DNA from: Liriodendron chinense
Lineage: Eukaryota > Streptophyta > Magnoliopsida > Magnoliales > Magnoliaceae
Reading direction: 5' to 3'
DNA: 64,000 nt
Assembly: GCA_003013855.2 (NCBI GenBank)
Contig: ML058337.1
Location: 4,712,001 to 4,776,000 of the forward strand
The translations under genes were made by a program, and so were the position numbers. The notes beneath the pieces were generated by a model, which saw only the letters and a program-made list of their open reading frames with translations, made no database searches and had not been told where the DNA came from. Shown in pieces: positions 48,531 to 59,000 of the stretch. The number at the start of each line of letters is the position of its first letter. The stretch's first letter is position 1.

Positions 48531-48735
48531 CCAGCAACATTTGTGAACTCTCTGGACAGTTCTCTGATCAATCGAATAAGATACTTCGAGCCATTGAAGT
48601 GGATTTTTCGATCCATTGGAGAATGCTTCGATCCCTCGAACTGGATGTCCAGCAACTTCATAAACTCTTTGGATAGTTTTTCAATCCATCAGAGTATAAT
48701 CTTTGATCCATCGAAGGGTATTTCGATCTATTGAA
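48531..48735 (+). promoter_or_regulatory. TCGATCCATCGAA motif array upstream of TATA
   Basis: Eight or so variants of TTCGATCCATTGGA/TTTGATCCATCGAA, spaced about 20-35 bp, ending 40 bp before the TATA box at 48775. A few further units lie before the nested LTR (45650-45705). Copy D has ACCGGTC motifs in this exact place. Confidence 0.75.
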
Positions 48736-48774
48736 GAATAGCGAATCTGCCCATTTTTCCATTGGAGATTTATC

Positions 48775-48782
48775 TATAAAAG
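48775..48782 (+). promoter_or_regulatory. TATA box of solo LTR C2
   Basis: TATAAAAG, aligned with the TATA of copy D by the shared flanking words TGCCCATTTT and GGGGCAGAGG. Confidence 0.65.
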
Positions 48783-50119
48783 CGGGAAGTTCAGTTTTGG
48801 GGCAGAGGAGAGGGAGATTGTGATTTAAAAGTCACAATTGTTGGAGACCATCAAAAGCTCTAATCCTAACCCATTTAAGTCATTCTCCTTGTGATTCATC
48901 ACAAGCATTGAGCATTCAAAGCTCATATGAGAATGGACTTATTTTCTCTTGATTTCTAAGAGTTTAGGCACCTTGATCATAAGTAGAACCCTTGTCTAAA
49001 CACATCTTAGGAATCTAATTAGGTGTATTCCTCTAGGCAACAATTTTCTATTAGTTGTAGAGGATTCACCACCTCCCATCACTTTAGATATCTCATGAAG
49101 ATCTCATGCAAAGAAATTGATCGTTGGGGCTGAGGCATTAGCAACGCAGCAGTAACAAGATCAATGGAGCATTGAGGAGCTAATTCAAGCATGGGAGAGC
49201 GAAAAGAAGCAACTCAACAACGACACATCAATGGGGTTCAAATCCGACAAGTAAGGTTGTCATTTTTTATTAAATCCAACTACTCTCTTTTCGTGGGGAA
49301 TTGAGTATAGAGTTTTAATTGCCAAACTCGATAGGTTCAGTTGTAGGACCTATGCTCGGTTGTAAGGTCGAATCAAGTCTCTAAGTGGGGAGCCTCCGGT
49401 GGGAGTATATGCTAGGTTCGATTATGGGACCTTTGTTCGATTGTAGAGCGTAAAACCATTAAGGTTTAATTGTAGGACCTTGGATCTGTTGTAGAGCCTA
49501 AATTGATATTTGGTTGTAGGACTTTGGCTCTTGAGGATAGCCTAAATTGTCAAGTCTTTAAGGAGAGCCACCAACACGGGTACATACGTAAGGTTCTTAA
49601 GTAAGACCCGGTCCTTATGTAGGATTATAAGGTTGGGAGGAACCTATTTAAAATTTCTAAGTTATGAGGTGAACCGATTTAAAACCCTCTAGTGAAATCC
49701 GGTGTACTCAAGGGTTGAGTACAACAACCACGAGTGGAGTAAACAAGTAGTCAAACCACTATACATGCTTGTATTTGTGATGTATTTGAGCACATTATTA
49801 TTCTAATATTGTATATTTAATTGTTTAATTATGAATACTTAATAGGAATGTATGCTAGGCACTAGATAGGTACATTCACACATAAGATGTATTTTCACTA
49901 TTTTGTGTAGACTTGAGCTTATATGATTGCATCTCATATAGTCTACATTAGTTGTATAGATTAGGTGCTTGATTAGTTAAATCAATTGTTAATCTATGTG
50001 CTTAGACTAGGTAGCTTAATTGCTCATCCCATTCTAGGACTTAGCCATAATTATAGTAGCTTCACCAAGCTTCCGCACATAGTGTAGGGTGTCGTGTTAG
50101 ATGATCCGACACAATTTCA

Positions 50120-50255
50120 CCCTTAGCCAAATTTACTACCCATGTCATTCAATTCAATCATTAAGATCTTGCCATGTAGCAATTTTAAATCTAGACCATC
50201 TAACCCCTTTCTAATCCCACACTTGCCAAGAATTACCAAAAAATCATGATAGGAG
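50120..50255 (+). other. LTR segment upstream of the Athila insertion
   Basis: Short noncoding piece between two insertions. Its last five bases AGGAG are the target duplication of the Athila element; the sequence continues at 60592 with a TATA box. Confidence 0.55.
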
Positions 50256-50515
50256 TGTTGAGCTCTTAATTGTGCATATTCTAACCCCAATTCATCACTC
50301 ATTGTGCAAGGTTTGTATGGTTTGTAAGTTAATTCAATGCATGTTTTGTGACTACAGGATTGAGGGTGGACTCTACTCAATTGAAGACATAAAGAGCTCA
50401 CTTGGGATCATTCTGATGAAGAATGTTTGAGGACCAAAGAAGAAAAGAAAGAAAGAACCAAAGCAGAGAAGAAAGCAGATGAAAGAAAAGAAGAAAATAA
50501 GAAGAAAATGAAGCT

Positions 50516-50766
50516 GACCGGTCGTGACCGATCGGCCAATGAAGCCAGACCGGTCAGTGACCGGTCAGCCATGTATGTGGGCATTACTGAAGAGGACCGA
50601 CCGGTCATGACCGGTCGGTCATTGGTGCTGGAAAAGCGCTGAAGGCGTCCGACCGGTCATGACCGGTCGGACATGCTTGCTGGACCAAGGAGGAATAGGC
50701 CCGACCGGTCATGACCGGTCGGAGATGCTTGCTGGAGTGTTTTCACTTGAGGCCGACCGGTCAAGC
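50516..50766 (+). promoter_or_regulatory. ACCGGTCATGACCGGT palindrome array
   Basis: Six sites. Perfect palindromes of 26 bp at 50595-50620 and 50647-50672 and of 22 bp at 50701-50722, all centred on ACCGGTCATGACCGGT. Imperfect versions lie at 50516-50535 and 50548-50566, and a half site at about 50753-50762. They end about 110 bp before the TATA-like sequence. The 3' LTR has the same array at 59261-59511. Confidence 0.9.
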
Positions 50767-51785
50767 GTACTGAGTTAGAACTTTCTAATTTCTTCCCGAA
50801 ATTCTCTGCGCTGCGTAAATGTTACGCAAATTTTCGATTCTTCCGACGTTGTGGAGCCTCCAGACTATAAGAGGACACCTAGGGATTGTTCCTAGGGCAT
50901 CCTAGAAGGGCTCAAGCGAAGTTGGAGGCTGTGGAAGTGAAGATTGGAGTTTCACAACTCCTTTTGGTTTGCTTTGCTGTTTTCATGCTTTTTGTAGTTG
51001 TTTCATGTTTCCTTGGATCATGAGCAGCTAAACCTCTTAGCTAGGGCTAAGAGGTGAAGCTTGTAGTGAATCCAAGATGTTTTAATCCGTAGTTAAGTGG
51101 TTTTAGTTTGGAATTCATGATTATGAACTAAGGTTTGAAGTTTATACAAGTTTTTAAGTAATTTTTCTTAGTCTTGTGATGACTCATGGATGTTTGGATG
51201 AATTACTTATCTTCTTAATTCGTTTGCAACGGTCTAGACCTGTATGATTCGAGGAATCGGAGTGCGCTCTAGTACTAAGCTCTTCATGAAGGGACTTCAG
51301 GCCAAAGTTCTATTTTAGTTGATTTTCTGGAATATGTAAGGACTGTGCTAGTGATTTGAATCTAGTTCAAATCCTAATTTAACCTTGTCTTGTGAGAGGA
51401 CTTGGGGATGGTTATGATTGAGAACTGGACCTATAGGAAAGGGGAATGACCTATGCAATTGAGCATGCTCAGCTCAACCTAGAATGAGTGAATCTTATGC
51501 ATAGAACTTACATATTACAGACTGTTGGTTTAACAGTTCTATCATCCGACTGGACGGACAGGAATGTCGATTCTAGTTGAGAGCATAAGAAACCACAGCG
51601 GATTGAACATCAAGGATTGCTACAAGTGGATCCTTGAAACCCTAGTACTCTTTTATAATTAATTACTCTCGATTTAATTCAGCTTTTGTTACTCACATCA
51701 ACTTTATACAACAATCTGATTAGTAGACTTCAATAGACACTTGTGGATGAATTTGTGAGATCCTACATAGTCCCTGTGGATCGAC

Positions 51786-51800
51786 CTCGGTCTTACCGAG
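51786..51800 (+). other. U5 hairpin near LTR end
   Basis: CTCGGTCTTACCGAG: a 6 bp perfect stem with a 3-base loop. The same stem with a CTC loop is at 32943-32957 in the non-autonomous element. It may serve 3' end formation or packaging; role not known. Confidence 0.6.
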
Positions 51801-51847
51801 TTTATTACTACATCGCAACCCTACACTTGGGGAAGTGAACAAGTTTT

Positions 51848-51865
51848 TGGCGCCGCTGCCGGGGA
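51848..51865 (+). other. primer binding site, tRNA-Asp
   Basis: TGGCGCCGCTGCCGGGGA, six bases after the LTR. It complements the plant tRNA-Asp (GTC) 3' end with one substitution (C for T, still a possible G-U type mismatch). Confidence 0.92.
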
Positions 51866-52415
51866 CCTTGACGGTTTTCACAAATTTCTGAAATTAGTAT
51901 CTATTTAAGATTTTTTTAGATTTTTAGAACTAACTTAGTTTATTTATTTGATTTTTTTTTCTTTTCAGGGATTTCTAGGAAGCTGAAGAAGAGTCAAGGA
52001 TTTCAAGTGCAATTCAGGTGCTATCCTTCTAAAACCTCACTCTTCTCCTTCTCCTAGGCATTCTTATTTTATTCATCTCTTGTAGAGTGGGTGGAGATTC
52101 CTTTTGGATCTCTGAAAGGTCGGCCTTTTTGCCACCTGGATTCCTATTGGTCGGCTCTGCCGTCTTGGATCACCTTGTGCTCAGGGATTTCTTTTCTCAT
52201 CTCTACTCCTCTTTCTCCTTTTTCTGCACTTTTTCTCAAAAGATTCAAAGAGTGGGTGGGGTGTTCTCTGAACCCCTATTGACCAGGAGAAATCGGTCTC
52301 TATCTTTGTTTCTGGCCTAGCCATTGCAAGACACCTTGTGCTTCGGTCTTAGAGAAGAGTAAAGAAAAAGAAGGAAGAATTCTTTTTCCTTTTTGTTTCT
52401 TATTTTTAGTTTTGC
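51866..52415 (+). other. leader region of Athila element
   Basis: About 550 bp untranslated leader between primer site and gag. Pyrimidine-rich. Two short frames starting near 52087 have no recognisable similarity; packaging signals would be expected here. Confidence 0.6.
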
Positions 52416-53895
52416 ATGCCACATTGGGCTCGGGATTCCAATAACCGGCTCATAAGTGAAGGGGGGATAGTAGAAGGCATTGATAGAGAGCCACGTGTTA
52501 GGAGACATCTAGATTCTCCAATTTTATCTGAAAGTATGGCTGCAAATCAACCTAACCCGGTTCAAAATCAAACTGAAACAGGGGAGAATGTGGTTGAGAA
52601 TGTTCCCCGACCTAGGACTTTACGTGATTTCTTGCAACCTGCAAGAACGAGCACTCCCTCATGCATAGTATTTCCACCAAATGCAGGGAATGTGGATTTG
52701 AAACCGGGAGTGATCAATCTCCTCCCTAAATTCCATGGTTTGGACAGTGAAAGTGCCTATCAACACCTTAGGGAGTTTGATGAGGTAATCACCACCATGC
52801 ACTTTGCAAATGTGACTGAAGATGTAGTAAGACTTAAATTCTTCCCTTTCACTCTTAAGGATAAAGCCAAGGGTTGGCTTTATGCATTGAGGCCAAGATC
52901 AATTGGGTCATGGAATGATATGCACAAAGAATTTATAAAAAAAAAATTTCCCTACTCACAAAACGAACATGCTTAAGCGCCTTGTCATGAACTTTGCCCA
53001 AAAGGAGGATGAAACATTTTCCCAATGTTGGGAGAGATTCAAGGACCTATTAAACGCATGCCCACATCATGGCTATGAAAATTGGCGGATTATAAGTTTT
53101 TTCTATGAAGGACTGATTCCATCCATGTGCCAATTTATAGAGATGATGTGTAATGGGGAGTTCATGAATAAGGAAGCTGATGAAGCATGGGATTATCTGG
53201 AAGAATTGGCTGAAAGTGCACAATCTTGGGACACATCTAAACCAACAAATTCCAAGATTGGCCAACAAAAGGAAAAGGGAGGAATGTATGTCTTATCAGA
53301 AGAAGATAGCATAAGTGCACGGTTGGCTAGCCTTACAAGAAAGGTCGAAGCCATGGAATTAAGGAAAGGAGAAACAATCAACTCCACTAAGGTTGAAACT
53401 GTTTGTGGAATTTGTGCTGGAAATCAACATGCTACACCAGATTGTCCCACAATTTCAGCAGTCCAAGACATCTTACAAGAACAAACAAATGCCATAAACA
53501 GTTATCAGCAGCAATATGGTGCTCCAAACTCAAACACGTATAATCCTAATTGGAAGAACCATCCCAACTTCAGTTGGAAGAATGGGCCCAATGCAAATGC
53601 AAACAACACTCCAAAAGTATCACTAGAAGAGATGTTGGGTGCATTCGTATCGGTCCAGAATGAGTATAACAAGACAAATTCTCTAAAAATAGATGGGTTC
53701 ATGCAAGAGCAATTGAAATTCAATCAAAACTCAAACCAAGCCATCAATGAATTGAAAACATCTTTGGCTAGAGTTGAAGCTCACCTTAGTGTTAGAGAGA
53801 AGGGCACACTCCCTGCCCAACCTCTTCCTAACCCAAGGACCCAATATGAGATACAAGATGCAAGCTCATCCTCCCACCATACGGAACATGTCTAA
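52416..53895 (+). pseudogene. Athila gag, frameshifted
   Basis: Encodes the structural Gag. Start ATG at 52416 (or 52533) gives a basic N-terminus, then TLRDFLQP, then the retrotransposon-gag capsid core (GWLYALRP, FAQKEDETFSQCWERFKDLL). A run of ten A at about 52935-52944 shifts the frame by +1, so two overlapping frames (52416-52976, 52969-53895) share the domain. A zinc knuckle C-X2-C-X4-H-X4-C lies at 53404-53445. TAA at 53893-53895 ends it just before TLRSGK, in frame with the protease part, where a Gln codon is expected. With the A-run shift it cannot make full Gag unless ribosomes slip. Confidence 0.88.
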
Positions 53896-53907
53896 GCTAT
53901 CACCACT

Positions 53908-55071
53908 TTGAGAAGTGGAAAAGAAATTGATAAATCTAATCCGGTGAAGACCCCAAAGCCTAAGGATCCGGAAATTTCTAAAGAGGATGATAACCCAAAC
54001 AATATTCCACAAGAGAAAGAACCGGAAAGACAATACAATCCGGTTGCCCCATTTCCACAAAGGTTGATTTCACCTAAACCTTTAGATAAAAATCTGGAGA
54101 TTCTGGAAGTTTTCAAGCAGGTGAAGATCAACATCCCGCTGTTGGATGCAATAAAACAAATACCATCTTATGCCAAATTTTTAAAGGAATTGTGTACAAT
54201 CAAAAGGAAACATAACGTTCACAATAAAGTGCTTTTGGCTGAGAATTTGAGCGCCATCATCAAACAAAAGGTGCCCCAAAAATACAAGGATCCAGGTAGT
54301 CCAACCATCTCATGCATCATAGGAGACTACCAGATTAAACAAGCCCTACTCGACTTGGGGGCAAGTGTGAATCTCATTCCATACTCAGTCTACGAACAAC
54401 TTGGGTTAGGTGAATTGAAACCCACCAAAACCACACTCCAACTTGCTGATAGATCCATCCGGATACCGAGAGGAATGGTAGAGGATGTTCTAGTCCAAGT
54501 TGATAAATTCTACTACCCAGTAGATTTTATTGTCTTGGATACACATCCCGTGATAGGCACCGGTACTCAAATTCCCGTCATACTTGAACGACTGTTTCTA
54601 GCTACTTCAAACGCCATTATCAATTGTAGAAACGGACTTGTACAAATGTCCTTTGGAAATATGACCCTTGAGCTTAACATATTTGAGTTATGCAAACAAC
54701 CGTGGGAAGTTGATGATGATGTCCACGAATTAAACATGATCGAATCATTCGTGGAGGATACAGTCCCCTTATCACTATTTTCCAACCCTTTGGAGGCATG
54801 TATGGCCCACTCTCATGAGACAAATGATTACACAATACAAGAGAGGGATGCCATTCTAGATGTGATGCTGGTGCTTGAGAATAAAAGATGGAGGGCCTCA
54901 ATTGAACCTTTGCCTGTAAATGAGAACAAGGCCCTCCCATCCAACATCAAGGCACCAAAACTCGACCTAAAACCATTGCCAAGTGAGCTAAAGTATGTTT
55001 ATTTAGGTCGAGATGAGACATATCCAGTGGTGATTTCTTCCCACTTGGATAGGAACAAGAGAGTAGGCTAA
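53908..55071 (+). pseudogene. Athila protease region
   Basis: Continues the second gag frame after the TAA. The TLRSGK motif marks the gag-protease junction. The retropepsin active site reads DLGAS at 54352-54366, with the flanking LIPYSVYEQLGL typical of gypsy proteases. A C-terminal linker with LEACMAHS and LDVMLVLENK leads toward RT. A one-base loss at about 55064 creates the TAA at 55069-55071. The ~387 codons are otherwise open; the active site is intact. Confidence 0.88.
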
Positions 55072-55727
55072 TAGCCACTCTATTAGAGCACAAGAGTGCC
55101 ATTGGATGGTCAATTGCGGATCTCAAAGGCATAAACCCTCTGATTTGTACTCACCGCATACACCTTGAGGAAAATGTAAAATCATCCCGGCAACCACAAA
55201 GACGACTAAATCCAAACATGAAGGATGTGGTTAAGGCCGAAATGGTGAAACTACTGGATGTAGGTATCATTTACCCAATATCTAATAGCCAATGGGTGAG
55301 CCCAACTCAAGTGGTGCCTAAGAAATTCGGAATAACCATCGTAACCAATGCCAATAATGAACTCGTACCAACTAGAGTCACTACCGGTTGGAGAATGTGC
55401 ATTGACTACAGGAAGCTAAACACTGTCACGAGGAAAGACCACTTTCCCCTACCGTTTGTTGATCAGATTTTAGAACGGTTGGCGGGTCATTCCCACTTTT
55501 GCTTCCTTGATGGCTATTCAGGGTACAACCAAATAGAAATTGCCCGTGAAGACCAAGAAAAGACTACATTCACATGTCCATTCGGCACTTTCGCCTATCG
55601 ACGGATGCCGTTTGGACTATGTAATGCCCCTGCCACATTTCAGCGTTGTATGATGAGCATCTTTTCTGACATGGTGGGGACCATTCTCGAAGTCTTCATG
55701 GATGATTTTTCCGTATTTCGGTTGTAG
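55065..55727 (+). pseudogene. Athila reverse transcriptase
   Basis: Open from about 55065 in a frame one base different from the protease; the first ATG is at 55218 but none is needed in a polyprotein. RT motifs in order: GWRMCIDYRKLN, DHFPLPFVDQ, FLDGYSGYNQI, FTCPFGTFAYRRMPFGL, NAPATFQ and the catalytic FMDD (55695-55706). An extra base at about 55719, right after FSVF, throws the frame into a TAG at 55725-55727. Catalytic residues look complete. Copies DNA from element RNA in cytoplasmic particles in intact relatives. Confidence 0.9.
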
Positions 55728-56508
55728 CTTTGATGAGTGCCTTGAGCACTTGAAATCTGTGCTAAAAAAATGTGAAGAGAAGAACCTTGTGCTCAATTGG
55801 GAAAAGTGTCACTTCATGGTTCAAAAGGGAATTATACTTGGTCACATCGTTTCACAAAATGAAATTGAGGTGGACAAGGCGAAAATTGATCTTATCTCTA
55901 ACCTCCCACCACCCAAAAGCATACGAGATATACGGTCCTTTTTAGGACACGCAGGATTTTACAGAAGGTTCATAAAGGATTTCAGTTCACTCTCTCGCCC
56001 TTTATGTAACCTACTTCAAAAGGAAAATTCATTCGAGTGGAATGAAGAATGTCAAAAGGCCTTTAACACCCTTAAAGGTATGTTGACATGTGCCCCAATA
56101 ATGCAACCACCTGATTGGAGCCTTCCTTTTGAGATTATGTACGATGCTAGCGACTATGCTATTGGGGCCGTGTTAGGCCAAAGAAAAGATAAAAAGCCAT
56201 GTGTCATCCACTATGCAAGTAGAACCCTAAACTCAGCCCAGGCAAACTACACTACCACTGAAAAGGAACTTTTAGCCGTAGTTTTTGCTTTGGAGAAGTT
56301 TAGATCCTACTTGATTGGATCCAAGATCATTATATTCACTGACCATGCCGCGCTTAAGTATCTGCTTTCTAAGAAGGATACTAAACCACGGTTATTAAGA
56401 TGGATCCTCCTACTCCAAGAATTCGACTTAGAAATACGTGATAAGAAAGGAGTAGAGAATGTAGTAGCTGACCACCTCTCTCGGCTTGTCCTCACTGATT
56501 CCCCTTAA
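55720..56508 (+). pseudogene. Athila RT thumb and RNase H
   Basis: Resumes in the next frame with GCSFDECLEHL, the normal continuation of RT, then the connection domain and an RNase H with YDASDYAIGAVLGQ, the TEKELLAVVFALEKFR glutamate region and IFTDHAALKYLL. These hold the D-E-D catalytic residues. An in-frame TAA at 56506-56508 cuts it from integrase. Confidence 0.88.
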
Positions 56509-57863
56509 ACGACTGCAATCAATGACATGTTCCCTGATGAACAACTTTTTGCTGTCTCCCAATTGCCATGGTATGCGGACATTGCTAATTATCTTGCTAC
56601 AGGTACAATTCCTACATATTGGAAAAAGCAAGATAAAGATAGATTCTTCTCGGAGGTACGAAAATTTCTATGGGACGACCCATACTTATTCAAGTACTGT
56701 CCCGATCAAATCATAAGGAGATGTGTCCCAGATGATGAGCAACAAAGTATCATCTCCTTCTGTCATTCTCAAGCATGTGGTGGCCACTTTTCGGCTAAAA
56801 AGACCACAGCGAAAATTCTGCAATGTGGGTTTTATTGGCCCACCATGTTCAAAGACACACATGAGTTTTGCAAAGCATGTGAACCTTGTCAGAAACTAGG
56901 AGGAATCTCCCGTAAAAATATGATGCAACTCAATCCCATCTTAATTATCGAAATTTTTGATTGTTGGGGCATCGATTTCATGGGCCCATTCCCATCTTGT
57001 TTTGGAAATTTATACATCTTACTTGCTGTTGATTATGTTTCCAAACGGGTCGAGGTCATTCCTTGCCGGAATAATGACCATAAAACGTCATTCGATTTCT
57101 AAAAGAAAATATTCTTTCCCGGTTTGGAACGCCTCGAGTCATCATAAATGATGGAGGGTCTCACTTTTGCAATCACCCTTTTGCAGCCCTAATGAAGAAA
57201 TATGGCGTTACACACAAAGTGAGCACCCCCTATCACCCACAAACTAGTGGACAAGCTGAGATATCCAATAGGGAGATTAAACACATTTTAGAGAAAACGG
57301 TGAATCCCGATCGCAAGGATTGGTCACTCCGACTTACCGATGCGCTTTGGGCTTACCGTACTGCCTTTAAAACCCCTATTGGAATGTCTCCCTATAGACT
57401 TGTCTATGGGAAGGCTTGTCACTTGCCTGTGGAGTTGGAACATAAGGCGTATTGGGCTATTAAGACAATGAATTTCAATTCTGACAAGGCAAGCTCGCTA
57501 CGCAAACTTCAATTAAATGAACTTGCAGAAATTCGGAATGAAGCTTATGAGAATGCGAGAATTTACAAGGACAAGACGAAGATATTCCATGATAAGAATA
57601 TTCTTCGCAAGACATTCACGATCAATCAAAAAGTCCTCATGTATAATTCTCGCTTACATCTATTTCCGGGAAAATTGAGATCTCGATGGACCGGTCCCTA
57701 CATTGTGCAAACTGTCTATCCGTATGGGACTGTCGAGCTATTGAATCCAAGGAACGGCAATATTTTTAAGGCAAATGGGCAGCGATTAAAGCCGTTCTTT
57801 GAAAATTTTCCTTCAGAAGGTATGTCCATACCCCTGAATGATCCTGTGTATCAGGATAATTGA
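56509..57863 (+). pseudogene. Athila integrase, frameshifted
   Basis: Same frame as RNase H after the TAA. The N-terminal zinc-binding part shows H and C pairs (CHSQACGGHF, CKACEPCQKLGG). The catalytic core has D in DCWGIDFMGPF (about 56960-56985), the second D in NDGGSHFCN (about 57145-57170), and E in SNREIKHILEK (about 57265). One base missing at about 57086 gives TAA at 57100-57102 and moves the rest into another frame, open from before 57192 to TGA at 57861. The C-terminal part ends with GPYIVQTVYPYGTVEL and has the length expected. The D-D-E residues are present but split over two frames. Confidence 0.88.
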
Positions 57864-59000
57864 TCTCCTAATCTGATGGACGTATAGAGTAGTTAGGATT
57901 AGGATTTTGCTGCTTTTGTTTTCATTTTCATAGGTTTGTTAGAAGGAGGAAGATTTCCAATGTTCACTCTCTCAGGTAATATCATTCCTCACTCCCTTCT
58001 ATTTTCAAATTGCTCTCATGTTTTGCTCATTGCGCATCTTTTACATTGAGGACAATGCAAGATTTGGTTGGGGGGTGTAGGACCGCTTGGATGAATCCAG
58101 CATTTTGCAACATCTCAAGCAATTATGTGGAAATTTTTCGATTTTTTCAAAAATTCAAAACTCTTTTGGAAAACATTGGTTCTATGCATTCGAATTGATA
58201 TGAGTATAAGAGGAGGAGATATGAAGTGTATAAGGCTGGATGTCTGGAATCTCTCATTGCATAATGGTTTTATATGTGAATTCCCCTATTTTTGTGACTG
58301 ATAGAAAATCTGAACACTTTTACACCTAGTTCACATTACACGATTTTCATGAGTCGAAGGGATTATGTGATTTATGGATTGGCTAGACTTTGAATTAAGG
58401 TATTGAGCAATCAGGTCGGGGTACTTTGTCCATCCTTGTCCATGGGAAAATAATGAAAGATATGGATTTTTAAAAATCCTATCTAATTTAAAAAGAAAAA
58501 GGAAAAGGAAGGATGAAATTGGGAATGTGGAAAAACGGTGGAAAATTCCGATTAGGGCTACCTACTACCAACCGGGGGATGGTCTACCCGTAACCAAAGC
58601 CGGAAATGGGACGTAGTGTGAAAGCCGTCGGAAGGACGGTAAGACAAATTCTTGTCATTGGCTTGATGTGGCTATATGTACCTTGAGTTCAATAGTCTAG
58701 TTGATCTATGAAGAAGATAATCCTAGAAACTCGTGGAATGAATTTTCACTACCCACACTAGGATGAATTTGTTCAAGTCCCTCTATTTGTCAACCAATCA
58801 GTGGGAATCTCATATGAATGCCTATTATGCCTTGAGGATTTACGGTTCCAACCTTTGACGCCTAATCTTTCTGAATCTTACACTTATGAACCTTGGAATG
58901 TATAGAAGGATGGTTTCTGAAAGAGAGTTGAGTTTTTGAAGAATGAGATTAGCTTCACGAATGTTTTGCTCGGGACTAGCAAAATGCTGGTTGGGGGGTG
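57864..59000 (+). other. 3' noncoding region and polypurine tract
   Basis: No env-like or other frame. Contains TTACATTGAGGACAATG and GTGTGAAAGCCGTC, both shared with the non-autonomous element at 34695-36081. It ends with the polypurine tract TTGGGGGGTG at 58991-59000, the start site of plus-strand DNA. Confidence 0.8.

Larger units (their letters stand above)
45318..50119 (+). mobile_element. solo LTR, family C (copy C2), split
   Basis: Begins TGTTAGTGCAATTTTCTA and ends GACACAATTTCA. Flanks CCATT (45313-45317) and CCCTT (50120-50124) are a 4/5 duplication. Removing the nested LTR (45707-48525 plus 5 bp) leaves about 1.98 kb, the same as copy D. Its TATA is at 48775. The motif array upstream is of the TCGATCCATCGAA kind, unlike copy D. 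The U5 end matches C1 closely (49740-50119 with 42539-43025). Confidence 0.82.
50256..51841 (+). repeat. 5' LTR of Athila element
   Basis: Starts TGTTGAGCTC, ends GAAGTGAACA. It holds a palindrome array (50516-50766), a weak TATA-like TATAAGA at about 50878, and near the end a small hairpin CTCGGTCTTACCGAG (51786-51800). Confidence 0.95.

Noticed and set aside
50427..50642. 71-codon Lys/Glu-rich frame repeated at 59172-59387
   Set aside because: It is in the purine-rich U3 of both Athila LTRs; the repetition reflects the LTR pair, not a gene.
52935..52976. Programmed ribosomal frameshift in gag
   Set aside because: The shift lies in an A10 homopolymer in the middle of the capsid core, not at a domain junction, and the element has three more unprogrammed shifts; slippage mutation or sequencing error is simpler.
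57864..59000. env-like gene downstream of Athila integrase
   Set aside because: No frame longer than about 60 codons and no membrane segment; this copy has none.
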